A stretch of 64,000 nt of DNA from Pseudomonas fluorescens. Its GTDB lineage: Bacteria > Pseudomonadota > Gammaproteobacteria > Pseudomonadales > Pseudomonadaceae. The stretch's first letter is position 1. Each line of letters starts with the position of its first letter. Made by a program: the position numbers and the translations under genes. The stretch covers positions 341,166-405,165 of the forward strand of contig NZ_JAGGOG010000014.1 in assembly GCF_018614655.1 (NCBI RefSeq), in the 5' to 3' direction. Shown piece by piece: positions 18,167 to 27,175 of this stretch. The notes beneath the pieces are model-generated. The model worked only from the letters and a program-made list of their open reading frames with translations, did not search any database and was not told where the DNA came from.

Positions 18167-20761
18167 TCAGGCGGTCACTGCCGATTCCAGGAAGTCCTGG
18201 GCAAAACGTTGCAATACGCCGCCCGCCTCGTAGATCGACACTTCTTCGGCGGTGTCCAGGCGGCAGGTCACCGGCACTTCGACACGTTCGCCATTCTTGC
18301 GGTTGATCACCAGGGTCAGCGCCGCACGCGGGGTGCGCTCGCCGATCACGTCGTAGGTTTCACTGCCGTCGATCTTCAGGGTCTTGCGGTCGGTACCCGG
18401 CAGGAACTCCAGTGGCAACACGCCCATGCCCACCAGGTTGGTGCGGTGAATGCGCTCGAAACCTTCGGCGGCAATCGCTTCCACACCCGCCAGCCGTACG
18501 CCTTTGGCCGCCCAGTCCCGGGACGAGCCCTGGCCGTAGTCGGCACCGGCAATGATGATCAGCGGCTGCTTGCGCTCCATGTAGGTTTCAATGGCTTCCC
18601 ACATCCGCGTGACCTGGCCTTCCGGCTCAAGACGCGTCAGTGAACCCTGCTTGACCTTGCCGTCCTCGACCACCATTTCGTTGAACAGTTTCGGGTTGGC
18701 GAAGGTGGCGCGTTGTGCGGTCAGGTGGTCGCCACGGTGCGTCGCATAGGAGTTGAAGTCGACTTCCGGCAAGCCCATTTTCGCCAGGTATTCGCCAGCA
18801 GCACTGTCCAGCATGATCGCGTTGGACGGCGACAAGTGGTCCGTGGTGATGTTGTCCGGCAGCACCGCCAGCGGGCGCATGCCCTTGAGCGGACGCGCAC
18901 CGGCCAGGGCGCCTTCCCAGTACGGCGGACGGCGGATGTAGGTGCTCTGCGGACGCCAATCGTACAGCGGCTCGACTTTCGGGCCGGTGTCTTCATGGAT
19001 GGCGAACATCGGGATGTAGACCTGACGGAACTGCTCCGGCTTGACCGAGGCCTTGACCACTGCGTCGATTTCTTCGTCGCTCGGCCAGATGTCTTTAAGG
19101 CGGATTTCCTTGCCATTCGCATCCAGGCCCAGCACGTCCTTCTCGATATCGAAACGGATGGTGCCGGCAATGGCGTAGGCAACCACCAACGGCGGAGACG
19201 CGAGGAACGCTTGCTTGGCATACGGGTGAATACGCCCGTCAAAGTTGCGGTTACCCGACAAGACGGCGGTGGCGTACAGGTCGCGGTCGATGATTTCTTG
19301 CTGGATCACCGGGTCGAGCGCGCCGGACATGCCGTTACACGTAGTGCAGGCAAACGCCACGACACCAAAGCCCAATTGTTCCAGCTCGGTGGTCAACCCG
19401 GCTTCGTCCAGGTACATGGCGACGGTTTTCGAACCCGGTGCCAGGGACGACTTGACCCAAGGTTTGCGGGTCAAACCCAGCTTATTGGCGTTGCGCGCCA
19501 GCAGGCCTGCGGCAATCACGTTGCGCGGGTTGCTGGTGTTGGTGCAACTGGTGATGGCGGCAATGATAACGGCGCCGTCTGGCATCTGCCCCGGCACGTC
19601 GTCCCACTGGCCAGAGATGCCTTTGGCAGCCAGATCACTGGTGGCGACGCGGGCGTGAGGGTTGCTCGGGCCGGCCATGTTGCGCACTACAGAAGACAAA
19701 TCGAAGGTCAGGCCACGCTCGTATTGCGCGCCCTTGAGGTCATCGGCCCACAGGCCGGTGTGACGGGCGTACTGCTCCACCAACGCCACTTGCTCGTCTT
19801 CACGGCCAGTGAGTTTCAGGTAGGCGATGGTCTGCTGGTCGATGTAGAACATCGCCGCCGTAGCGCCGTATTCCGGGGCCATGTTGGAGATGGTCGCACG
19901 GTCACCGAGGGTCAGATTGGAGGCGCCCTCACCGAAGAACTCCAGCCACGCGCCGACGACTTTTTGCTGGCGCAGAAACTCGGTCAACGCCAGCACCATG
20001 TCGGTGGCGGTGATGCCCGGCTGCAACTTGCCCGTAAGCTCGACGCCGACACTTTCCGGCAGGCGCATCCACGAGGCGCGGCCAAGCATCACGCTCTCGG
20101 CTTCCAGGCCGCCGACGCCAATGGCGATCACGCCCAAGGCGTCAACGTGCGGGGTGTGACTGTCGGTGCCGACGCAGGTATCAGGGAACGCCACTCCGTC
20201 ACGTACCTGGATCACCGGAGACATTTTCTCCAGGTTGATCTGGTGCATGATGCCGTTGCCCGGCGGAATCACGTCGACGTTCTTGAAGGCCTTTTTGGTC
20301 CACTCGATAAAGTGGAAACGGTCTTCGTTGCGGCGGTCTTCGATGGCGCGGTTTTTCTCGAACGCACCGGGATCAAAACCACCGGCTTCGACGGCCAGGG
20401 AGTGGTCGACTATCAGTTGGGTCGGCACCACCGGGTTGACCTGGGCCGGGTCACCGCCTTGCAGGGCGATGGCATCGCGCAGGCCGGCGAGGTCCACCAG
20501 GGCGGTCTGGCCGAGGATGTCGTGGCACACAACACGCGCCGGGAACCACGGGAAGTCGAGGTCGCGCTTGCGTTCGATCAGTTGGCTCAGGGACGCATTG
20601 AGGGTCGCCGGGTCGCAGCGACGCACCAGGTTTTCTGCCAGCACACGGGAGGTGTACGGCAAGGTAGCGTAGGCGCCGGGAGTGATTGCATCGACAGCCG
20701 CACGGGCATCGTAGTAATCCAGTCGGCTGCCGGGCAGTGGTTTGCGGTGTTCAGTGTTCAT
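18167..20761 (-). CDS. acnD: Fe/S-dependent 2-methylisocitrate dehydratase AcnD
   Basis: An 864-residue aconitase-superfamily enzyme. The 4Fe-4S ligands are visible in TSCTNTSNPRN (near residue 400) and in ACTTCNGMSG, where Cys-x2-Cys supplies the other two ligands. The C-terminal swivel domain has GADYGQGSSRDWAAKG. It dehydrates 2-methylcitrate and works with PrpF. Its length fits AcnD rather than the roughly 900-residue AcnA, and the prp context settles the assignment. It sits between prpC and prpF in the minus-strand operon. Confidence 0.95.
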   Translation of the reverse strand: MNTEHRKPLPGSRLDYYDARAAVDAITPGAYATLPYTSRVLAENLVRRCDPATLNASLSQLIERKRDLDFPWFPARVVCHDILGQTALVDLAGLRDAIALQGGDPAQVNPVVPTQLIVDHSLAVEAGGFDPGAFEKNRAIEDRRNEDRFHFIEWTKKAFKNVDVIPPGNGIMHQINLEKMSPVIQVRDGVAFPDTCVGTDSHTPHVDALGVIAIGVGGLEAESVMLGRASWMRLPESVGVELTGKLQPGITATDMVLALTEFLRQQKVVGAWLEFFGEGASNLTLGDRATISNMAPEYGATAAMFYIDQQTIAYLKLTGREDEQVALVEQYARHTGLWADDLKGAQYERGLTFDLSSVVRNMAGPSNPHARVATSDLAAKGISGQWDDVPGQMPDGAVIIAAITSCTNTSNPRNVIAAGLLARNANKLGLTRKPWVKSSLAPGSKTVAMYLDEAGLTTELEQLGFGVVAFACTTCNGMSGALDPVIQQEIIDRDLYATAVLSGNRNFDGRIHPYAKQAFLASPPLVVAYAIAGTIRFDIEKDVLGLDANGKEIRLKDIWPSDEEIDAVVKASVKPEQFRQVYIPMFAIHEDTGPKVEPLYDWRPQSTYIRRPPYWEGALAGARPLKGMRPLAVLPDNITTDHLSPSNAIMLDSAAGEYLAKMGLPEVDFNSYATHRGDHLTAQRATFANPKLFNEMVVEDGKVKQGSLTRLEPEGQVTRMWEAIETYMERKQPLIIIAGADYGQGSSRDWAAKGVRLAGVEAIAAEGFERIHRTNLVGMGVLPLEFLPGTDRKTLKIDGSETYDVIGERTPRAALTLVINRKNGERVEVPVTCRLDTAEEVSIYEAGGVLQRFAQDFLESAVTA

Positions 20762-20830
20762 CGTCAGGACTCGGTCACGGTAGTTACAAAAGGAGGAACC
20801 GATGCTGATCCAAGGTGAAATACGGTCTAA

Positions 20831-20855
20831 ATGTGGGAGCGGGCTTGTTGCACCC
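20831..20855. repeat. REP singlet between acnD and prpC
   Basis: The core ATGTGGGAGCGGGCTTGTTG, a standard REP unit of fluorescent pseudomonads with a degraded 3' side, lies in the 116-nt gap between prpC and acnD. No inverted partner is present nearby. Confidence 0.7.
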
Positions 20856-20877
20856 TGGGATCGTCGGTTTACTCCAC

Positions 20878-22005
20878 TCAGCGACGTTCGATTGGCACGA
20901 ACTTGCGCTGTTCAACGCCGACATACTCGGCGCTCGGACGGATGATGCGGTTGTTGGCACGCTGTTCGAACACATGTGCCGCCCAACCGGTCAGGCGCGA
21001 GCAGACGAAAATCGGCGTGAACAGCTTGGTCGGGATGCCCATGAAGTGGTACGCCGAGGCATGGTAGAAGTCGGCGTTGGGGAACAACTTCTTCTGCTCC
21101 CACATGGTCTTGTCGATGGCTTCGGAGACCGGGAACAGCACCTTGTCGCCCACTTCGTCCGCCAGTTTTTTCGACCAGCCCTTGATCACTTCATTACGCG
21201 GGTCACTGTCCTTATAGATCGCGTGGCCGAAGCCCATGATCTTGTCCTTGCGCTCGAGCATGCCGAGGGTGCCCTTCACCGCCTCTTCAGGAGAGGAAAA
21301 ATGCTCGATCATCTCCATCGCTGCTTCGTTGGCACCGCCATGCAAGGGGCCACGCAGGGAACCGATGGCCGCAGTGACGCAGGAGTACAGGTCCGACAGG
21401 GTCGAAGCACACACCCGCGCGGTGAAGGTCGAAGCGTTGAATTCGTGCTCGGCGTATAGGATCAACGAGACGTTCATCACCTTGACGTGCAGCTCGCTCG
21501 GCTTCTTGTTGTGCAACAAGTGCAGGAAGTGGCCGCCGATGGATGCTTCATCGGTCACGCAGTTGATGCGTTTACCGTCGTGGCTGAAGCGATACCAGTA
21601 GCACATGATCGCCGGGAACGCGGCCAGCAGGCGGTCGGTGACGTCGTGCTGGGCGCTGAAATCCTTCTCCGGTTCGATATTGCCCAGGAACGAGCAACCG
21701 GTGCGCATTACGTCCATCGGGTGGGCGTCGGCGGGGATGCGCTCAAGCACTTCTTTCAGCGCTTGAGGCAGGTCGCGCAGTTTGCTCAGCTTGGCGGTGT
21801 AGGCCGCCAGTTCGGATTTGGTCGGCAATTCGCCGTAGAGCAGCAGGTAGGCAACCTCTTCAAACTGCGCATCGGCAGCCAGTTCGCGCACGTCATAGCC
21901 GCGGTAGGTCAGGCCGGCACCGGCCTGGCCCACGGTGGACAGTGCGGTCTGCCCGGCAACCTGGCCACGCAGGCCAGCCCCACTCAGTACTTTTGCTTCG
22001 GCCAT
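20878..22005 (-). CDS. prpC: 2-methylcitrate synthase PrpC
   Basis: A 375-residue citrate-synthase family enzyme of the small, non-NADH-regulated type. Catalytic-region motifs are LLYGELPTKSEL, EHEFNASTFTARV, GPLHGGANEAAM and MGFGHAIYK, carrying the paired His residues, with the C-terminal CSRLTGWAAHVFEQR arginine region. It condenses propionyl-CoA with oxaloacetate to 2-methylcitrate. The ATG at 22005 gives MAEAKVLSGAGL; the earlier ATG at 22017 adds MEKT. It is flanked by prpB and acnD. Confidence 0.94.
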   Translation of the reverse strand: MAEAKVLSGAGLRGQVAGQTALSTVGQAGAGLTYRGYDVRELAADAQFEEVAYLLLYGELPTKSELAAYTAKLSKLRDLPQALKEVLERIPADAHPMDVMRTGCSFLGNIEPEKDFSAQHDVTDRLLAAFPAIMCYWYRFSHDGKRINCVTDEASIGGHFLHLLHNKKPSELHVKVMNVSLILYAEHEFNASTFTARVCASTLSDLYSCVTAAIGSLRGPLHGGANEAAMEMIEHFSSPEEAVKGTLGMLERKDKIMGFGHAIYKDSDPRNEVIKGWSKKLADEVGDKVLFPVSEAIDKTMWEQKKLFPNADFYHASAYHFMGIPTKLFTPIFVCSRLTGWAAHVFEQRANNRIIRPSAEYVGVEQRKFVPIERR

Positions 22006-22065
22006 TGTCTTCTCCAATCTTGTAGTTATCAGGGGCGCGTATCGCTAAGTTTTCACGCTGCCCCT

Positions 22066-22163
22066 GTAGGAGCGAGCTTGCTCGCGAAAAACTTCAGGAC
22101 ACCACGCTCATTCAGGCTAAGCGCGTTATCGTTAACGACCTTCGCGAGCAAGCTCGCTCCTAC
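22066..22163. repeat. REPIN (inverted REP pair) at the 3' end of prpB
   Basis: Inverted arms GTAGGAGCGAGCTTGCTCGC (22066 onward) and its complement ending at 22163 flank a roughly 50-nt loop. The right arm lies inside the prpB reading frame and supplies its last codons and stop. The arms belong to the same REP family as those at 28.5, 34.7 and 55.7 kb. Confidence 0.88.
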
Positions 22164-23046
22164 TGGCGAACAGCGCGTCAAGCTTCTGCTCGAACGTGTG
22201 GTAGTCGATGCGATCGTACAACTCCATGCGGGTTTGCATGGTGTCGATCACATTCTGTTGGGTACCGTCGCGGCGGATCGCGGTGTAGACGTTTTCGGCG
22301 GCCTTGTTCATGGCGCGGAATGCCGAGAGCGGGTACAGCACCAGTGAAACATCGGCAGATTTCAACTGTTCGACGGTGTACAGCGGCGTAGAGCCGAACT
22401 CGGTAATGTTAGCGAGGATCGGTGCCTTCACCCGCGAGGCGAACAGTTTGTACATTTCCAGCTCGGTGATGGCTTCCGGAAACACCATGTCGGCGCCGGC
22501 CTCGATGCAGGCGGCGGCACGTTCCAGGGCCGACTCCAGGCCTTCGACGGCCAGGGCGTCGGTACGGGCCATGATCACGAAGCTGTCATCGGTGCGTGCA
22601 TCGACGGCGGCCTTGATGCGGTCGACCATTTCCTGCTGCGACACGATTTCTTTGTTCGGACGATGGCCGCAACGCTTGGCGCCCACCTGGTCTTCAATAT
22701 GGATCGCTGCCGCGCCGAACTTGATCATCGACTTGACGGTGCGCGCCACGTTGAACGCCGAGGAGCCGAAACCGGTGTCCACGTCCACCAGCAGCGGCAG
22801 GTCGCACACGTCGGTGATACGGCGCACGTCGGTCAGCACGTCATCCAGGCCGGTAATGCCCAGGTCCGGCACGCCCAGGGAGCCTGCGGCCACCCCGCCA
22901 CCCGACAGGTAGATCGCCTTGAAACCGGCACGCTTGGCCAGCAGGGCGTGGTTGGCGTTGATCGCGCCGACCACTTGCAACGGCTGTTCGCTGGCGACCG
23001 CGTCACGGAAACGCTGGCCTGGAGTGCTTTTGTTATTGGAACTCAT
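22132..23046 (-). CDS. prpB: Methylisocitrate lyase PrpB
   Basis: A 304-residue ICL/PEPM superfamily enzyme. The catalytic KRCGHRP motif (family KKCGHR) appears as [11 protein letters not shown], and the Mg-binding DVDTGFG segment precedes it. It cleaves 2-methylisocitrate to pyruvate and succinate. The normal fold seems complete at KLDALFA; the final residues ([10 protein letters not shown]) are encoded by a REP element, so the C-terminus is a short tail acquired from a repeat. The ATG at 23046 starts [11 protein letters not shown]. It lies directly downstream of the GntR regulator. Confidence 0.94.
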   Translation of the reverse strand: MSSNNKSTPGQRFRDAVASEQPLQVVGAINANHALLAKRAGFKAIYLSGGGVAAGSLGVPDLGITGLDDVLTDVRRITDVCDLPLLVDVDTGFGSSAFNVARTVKSMIKFGAAAIHIEDQVGAKRCGHRPNKEIVSQQEMVDRIKAAVDARTDDSFVIMARTDALAVEGLESALERAAACIEAGADMVFPEAITELEMYKLFASRVKAPILANITEFGSTPLYTVEQLKSADVSLVLYPLSAFRAMNKAAENVYTAIRRDGTQQNVIDTMQTRMELYDRIDYHTFEQKLDALFASRSELAREGR

Positions 23047-23057
23047 GACTCACCTCT

Positions 23058-23753
23058 CTAGGGGGCGCACTCTGGGAAGTGACGCGCGATATTGCGTTTG
23101 GAGGCGCCGATATGGCGGCGCATCAACAACTCGGCCAGTTCACCGTCGCGATCAGCAATCGCGTCCAGAATCCGGTGATGCTCGGCAAAAGCCTGGCGTG
23201 GACGATTGGGGGTAGCGGAAAACTGGATGCGGTACATACGCACCAACTGATACAGCTCGCCGCACAGCATTTGGGTCAAGGTGCGGTTACCGGCGCCTTG
23301 GATGATCCGGTAATGAAAGTCGAAGTCGCCTTCCTGCTGGTAGTAGCCGACGCCGGCCTGGAACGCGGCATCGCGCTCATGGGTGTGCAGTACCTGGCGC
23401 AGCTCCTCGATTTCTTCATCGGTCATGCGCTCGGCGGCCAGGCGACAGGCCATGCCTTCCAGGGATTCGCGGATTTCGTAGAGCTCGATCAGTTCGGCAT
23501 GGCTGAGGGAAACAACTCGCGCACCAACGTGAGGGATGCGCACCAGCAGGCGCTGGCCTTCCAGACGATGGATCGCCTCGCGCAGCGGCCCACGGCTGAT
23601 GCCATAAGTGCGGGCCAGTTCCGGCTCGGAGATCTTGCTGCCGGGGGCGATCTCGCCCTTGACGATGGCGGCCTGGATGCGGCGGAAAACGTTCTCCGAC
23701 ATTGTTTGGGATTCGTCCGACGTCACTATCGGAGCTTCCGATTGACCCAGCAT
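23058..23753 (-). CDS. GntR/FCD-type regulator of the prp operon
   Basis: A 231-residue GntR-family protein. The N-terminal winged helix covers about residues 20-85 (EIAPGSKISEPELARTYGIS; GPLREAIHRLEGQRLL), followed by an all-helical FCD effector domain with metal-type His residues (DFDFHYRIIQGAGN, and a late HHRILDAI). It heads the methylcitrate operon, 11 nt upstream of prpB. Such regulators respond to a pathway intermediate such as methylcitrate. The palindromes at 23754 and 23827 are likely its operators. The start ATG (23753) gives MLGQSEAP and directly abuts the first operator. Confidence 0.9.
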   Translation of the reverse strand: MLGQSEAPIVTSDESQTMSENVFRRIQAAIVKGEIAPGSKISEPELARTYGISRGPLREAIHRLEGQRLLVRIPHVGARVVSLSHAELIELYEIRESLEGMACRLAAERMTDEEIEELRQVLHTHERDAAFQAGVGYYQQEGDFDFHYRIIQGAGNRTLTQMLCGELYQLVRMYRIQFSATPNRPRQAFAEHHRILDAIADRDGELAELLMRRHIGASKRNIARHFPECAP

Positions 23754-23763
23754 ATTGTCGACA
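23754..23763. promoter_or_regulatory. prp operator site 1
   Basis: ATTGTCGACA immediately precedes the regulator start codon and shares its core with the palindrome at 23827. Its position over the start suggests autorepression by the GntR-type regulator. Confidence 0.6.
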
Positions 23764-23826
23764 CCTTTAAAATCAATGCCGCAAAAACTAGCCAATTAAC
23801 CCCGGACAGTCAAAGAATAAATCCAC

Positions 23827-23838
23827 ATTGTCGACAAT
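23827..23838. promoter_or_regulatory. prp operator site 2 (perfect palindrome)
   Basis: ATTGTCGACAAT is a perfect 12-bp palindrome 74 nt upstream of the regulator start. It matches the size and symmetry of FCD-GntR operators and repeats the core of site 1. Confidence 0.65.
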
Positions 23839-24025
23839 CGTCTAATAACCACCTTTGTATGCCTTGAGGGCATGGCCGCCTGCCAGCGCTGGCGTCAGAA
23901 AACCTTCATGTTAGAATGCCCGCCGCTTTTGCCTGACATCATTGGATGAAAAGGCGCACGAGGGAGCTTGCGCAGCAATGCCAGTCGCCTTGAATTGAAC
24001 ATCGCACTGCACCGCGTCAGGATTT

Positions 24026-24562
24026 ATGAGACTCAAGCCCTTCTCCCTATTGTTTTGCCTATCGTTGCTGCCCGGTCTTGGCTTCGCTGCCGAGAAGACG
24101 GTGTATGGCCTCAATGAATATGCTCACTTGGCCGGTATCGACCTGCAAGTGCCCGCCAAACTCGACACCGGTGCCAAGACCGCATCACTGAGTGCCCGGG
24201 ATATCAAACGCTTCAAGCGCAACGGCGAATCCTGGGTACGCTTTTACCTGGCGATCGACACCGCGCATTCCCACCCCATCGAACGTCCCCTGGCGCGCGT
24301 CAGCAAGATCAAGCGGCGCGCCGACGACTACGACGCCGATGAGGGCAAGCAGTACACCGCCCGCCCGGTGATTGCCCTGGATATCTGCATGGGTACCGCT
24401 TTACGCAGCATCGAAGTGAACTTGACTGACCGCAGCACTTTCCAATACCCGCTGCTGATCGGCTCCGAAGCGCTGAAACGCTTTGATGCGCTGGTCGACC
24501 CCAGTCTCAAATACGCAGCGGGCAAACCTGCCTGCGCCACTGACGCTCATACCGCTGGGTAA
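24026..24562 (+). CDS. Retropepsin-like (DUF785/RimK-linked) protease, periplasmic
   Basis: A 178-residue protein with a clear signal peptide (residues 1-21, cleavage after GFA). The single-domain retropepsin-like fold is often labelled ATP-dependent zinc protease. The catalytic-type motif is Asp47-Thr-Gly-Ala in KLDTGAKTAS, followed by flap-like and LLIGSEAL segments. Relatives lie next to RimK/ATP-grasp ligases and may trim amino-acid tags. Here the two next genes are a transglutaminase-like 7TM protein and an ATP-grasp ligase, the set I recall as linked to osmotic tolerance in Pseudomonas (Rlo-type). I am not certain of that name and give no symbol. Confidence 0.85.
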   Translation: MRLKPFSLLFCLSLLPGLGFAAEKTVYGLNEYAHLAGIDLQVPAKLDTGAKTASLSARDIKRFKRNGESWVRFYLAIDTAHSHPIERPLARVSKIKRRADDYDADEGKQYTARPVIALDICMGTALRSIEVNLTDRSTFQYPLLIGSEALKRFDALVDPSLKYAAGKPACATDAHTAG

Positions 24563-24567
24563 TTTCA

Positions 24568-26100
24568 ATGCGCTCTCTTAATCTGCACCTGAAAATCCTG
24601 ATCGCCATCCTGGTGGTACTGGGCATTTCGGTCACCGCCTATCAGATTTTCGTGCTGGGGATTCCCGTCACCGAAGACGCCACGGACGACCTGTGGAACA
24701 TCGACGCCAAGGTCGAGTTCGTTGCCAGCGCCAAGGACCCGGTAAAAATCCAGATGTTCGTGCCGCCCCTGAGCCGCGACTTCGTCAGCCTTAATGAAAG
24801 CTTTATCTCCAATAATTATGGGGTGAGCGTCAACCGCATCGATGGCAACCGCAAGGTCACCTGGTCGGCACGCCGCGCCAAGGGCAACCAGACGCTCTAC
24901 TACCGCCTGGTGCTGACCAAGCGTTACAGCGGCGAAAAGGTCAAGATCAAGGGCCCTACCTTCCGCGACAGCATTGCCGTCGAAGGCCCGGAAAAAATCG
25001 CCGCCGAAGCCTTGCTGGCACCGATCCGCCAGCATTCGGCAGACGTCGAGACCTTTATCAGCGAAGCCATCAAGCGCACCAACAACCTCAACGACGACAA
25101 CGTCAAGTTGCTGCTGGCAGGCGATCCGTCGACGCCGCACAAGGCGAAGATCGTCGAACTGCTGCTGTCCATCGCCCACGTACCTGTAGAAAAGGTCCAC
25201 ACCATCCGCCTGGTGGCTGACCAGCCGCAAACCCCGGAACTGTGGCTGCGCAGCTTCAATGGCAACGACTGGCTGTACTTCAACCCGGACACCGGCGAAC
25301 AGGGCCTGCCGTCCGACCGCCTGTTGTGGTGGACCGGCGATGAAAACCTGATCACCGTCGACGGCGGTAAAAAGGCCATGGTGACCTTCAGCCTGAACAA
25401 CAGCGAAATGAACGCCATTCGCCTGGCCAAGCTGACCGACGAAAACACCGACGCCAACTTCCTCGAATACTCGTTGTACGGCCTGCCGCTGCAAACCCAG
25501 CAGACCTTCATGATCATGGTGATGATCCCGATTGGCGTACTGGTGATCCTGATCCTGCGCAACCTGATCGGCCTCCAGACCCTGGGCACCTTTACGCCAG
25601 TGCTGATCGCCCTGGCGTTCCGCGAGACACAGCTGGGCTTCGGGATCGTGCTGTTCACGGTTATTACGGCGCTGGGCCTGTCACTCAGGTCTTACCTGGA
25701 ACACTTGAAGCTGCAGATGCTGCCGAGACTGTCGGTGGTGCTGACGTTCGTGGTGGTGCTGATCGCCGCCATCAGCCTGTTCAGCCACAAGCTGGGCCTG
25801 GAACGCGGGCTGTCTGTGGCACTGTTCCCGATGGTGATCCTGACCATGACCATCGAACGCCTGTCCATCACCTGGGAAGAACGCGGTGGTGGCCATGCCA
25901 TGAAAGTGGCTATTGGTACGCTGTTCGCCGCGTCCCTGGCACACCTGATCATGAGCGTGCCGGAGCTGGTCTACTTCGTCTTTACCTTCCCGGCGATCCT
26001 GCTGATCCTGGTGGGCTTCATGCTGGCCATGGGTCGCTATCGCGGCTACCGCCTGACCGAGCTGGTGCGTTTCAAGGCCTTCCTCAAGGCTGATTCGTAA
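24568..26100 (+). CDS. Inactive-transglutaminase-like domain fused to a 7TM membrane domain
   Basis: A 510-residue integral membrane protein. It has one N-terminal signal-anchor helix (residues 8-30), a periplasmic domain of about 240 residues with transglutaminase-like features but no visible Cys-His-Asp triad, and a C-terminal block of about seven hydrophobic helices from residue 310 (FMIMVMIPIGVLVILILRNL to ILLILVGFMLAMG). The family is known as inactive transglutaminase fused to 7TM. The start codon is 5 nt after the protease stop, and the ATG of the next gene overlaps its stop by 1 nt, so all three genes are co-translated. Confidence 0.87.
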   Translation: MRSLNLHLKILIAILVVLGISVTAYQIFVLGIPVTEDATDDLWNIDAKVEFVASAKDPVKIQMFVPPLSRDFVSLNESFISNNYGVSVNRIDGNRKVTWSARRAKGNQTLYYRLVLTKRYSGEKVKIKGPTFRDSIAVEGPEKIAAEALLAPIRQHSADVETFISEAIKRTNNLNDDNVKLLLAGDPSTPHKAKIVELLLSIAHVPVEKVHTIRLVADQPQTPELWLRSFNGNDWLYFNPDTGEQGLPSDRLLWWTGDENLITVDGGKKAMVTFSLNNSEMNAIRLAKLTDENTDANFLEYSLYGLPLQTQQTFMIMVMIPIGVLVILILRNLIGLQTLGTFTPVLIALAFRETQLGFGIVLFTVITALGLSLRSYLEHLKLQMLPRLSVVLTFVVVLIAAISLFSHKLGLERGLSVALFPMVILTMTIERLSITWEERGGGHAMKVAIGTLFAASLAHLIMSVPELVYFVFTFPAILLILVGFMLAMGRYRGYRLTELVRFKAFLKADS

Positions 26101-27086
26101 TGTTCGGCTTCTGGAAGACCTGGAAGGCCCTTGAAGCACGAGGAATCATGGGCATCAATCGGCGTAACGCCGACTACGTGCTCAAGTACAACAAGCGCAG
26201 CCTGTATCCGATCGTTGATGACAAAATCATCACCAAGGAGCGGGCCATCGCCGCCGGTATTCATGTGCCGGAAATGTACGGGGTGATTTCCACCGAAAAG
26301 GAAATCGACAAGCTCGACGAAATTATCGGCGGGCGTAGCGACTTCGTGATCAAACCGGCCCAGGGCGCGGGCGGCGACGGCATCCTGGTGGTAGCCGACC
26401 GCTTTGAAGGGCGCTATCGCACAGTGTCCGGCAAGATCATCAGCCATGAAGAAATCGAGCACCAGATTTCCAGCATCCTCACCGGTTTGTATTCCCTGGG
26501 CGGCCACCGTGACCGGGCGCTGATCGAATACCGCGTGGTCCCTGACCAGATCTTCAAAAGCATCAGCTACGAAGGCGTGCCGGACATCCGCATCATCGTG
26601 CTGATGGGCTACCCGGTGATGGCCATGCTGCGTCTGCCGACCCGCCAGTCCGGCGGCAAGGCCAACCTGCATCAGGGCGCCATTGGCGTCGGTGTGGACC
26701 TGGCCACCGGCCTGACCCTGCGTGGCACCTGGCTGAACAACATCATCACCAAGCACCCGGACACCACCAACGCAGTGGACGGTGTGCAACTGCCCAACTG
26801 GGACGGTTTCATGAAACTCGCCGCCGGCTGCTATGAGCTGTGTGGCCTGGGTTACATCGGTGTGGACATGGTGCTGGACCAGGAGAAAGGCCCGCTGATC
26901 CTGGAGCTCAACGCCCGGCCGGGGCTGAATATCCAGATCGCCAACGACTGCGGCCTGACCCTGCGCACCCATGCGGTGGAGGCTCGGCTGGAAGAGCTGA
27001 AAGCGGCGGGTGTAACGGAAACGCCAGAGGAACGAGTTAAATTTGTGCAGGACATGTTTGGGCATGTTCCTGCCGTTGAAGGCTGA
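26100..27086 (+). CDS. Alpha-L-glutamate-ligase-like ATP-grasp protein
   Basis: A 328-residue ATP-grasp protein of the sugar-transferase/RimK-like group. Visible motifs are the lysine-rich ATP-binding FVIKPAQGAGGDGILVV, the acidic metal ligands in YIGVDMVLDQEKGPLILELNA, and NARPGLN at the end. Such enzymes form amide bonds to amino acids; the acceptor here is unknown. The ATG overlaps the preceding stop (TAATG). With the retropepsin-like protease and the 7TM protein it forms a membrane-linked ligase/protease set. Confidence 0.87.
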   Translation: MFGFWKTWKALEARGIMGINRRNADYVLKYNKRSLYPIVDDKIITKERAIAAGIHVPEMYGVISTEKEIDKLDEIIGGRSDFVIKPAQGAGGDGILVVADRFEGRYRTVSGKIISHEEIEHQISSILTGLYSLGGHRDRALIEYRVVPDQIFKSISYEGVPDIRIIVLMGYPVMAMLRLPTRQSGGKANLHQGAIGVGVDLATGLTLRGTWLNNIITKHPDTTNAVDGVQLPNWDGFMKLAAGCYELCGLGYIGVDMVLDQEKGPLILELNARPGLNIQIANDCGLTLRTHAVEARLEELKAAGVTETPEERVKFVQDMFGHVPAVEG

Positions 27087-27106
27087 CACCTACCTATCCC
27101 CGACAT

Positions 27107-27133
27107 CCCCTCTAGGAGCAAATCCTACAGGGG
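27107..27133. repeat. Small imperfect hairpin, REP-like remnant
   Basis: CCCCT...AGGA-loop-TCCT...AGGGG forms a 27-nt imperfect inverted repeat 20 nt after the ATP-grasp stop. It may end that operon, but no T-tract follows. Confidence 0.4.
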
Positions 27134-27175
27134 ACTACAATCGCCTCCCTCGCGCCACTAGCTGATCCATCCCGC

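Noticed and set aside
18713..20818. 701-codon plus-strand frame across acnD
   Set aside because: It lies entirely antisense to acnD, has no recognisable motif and reflects codon bias.
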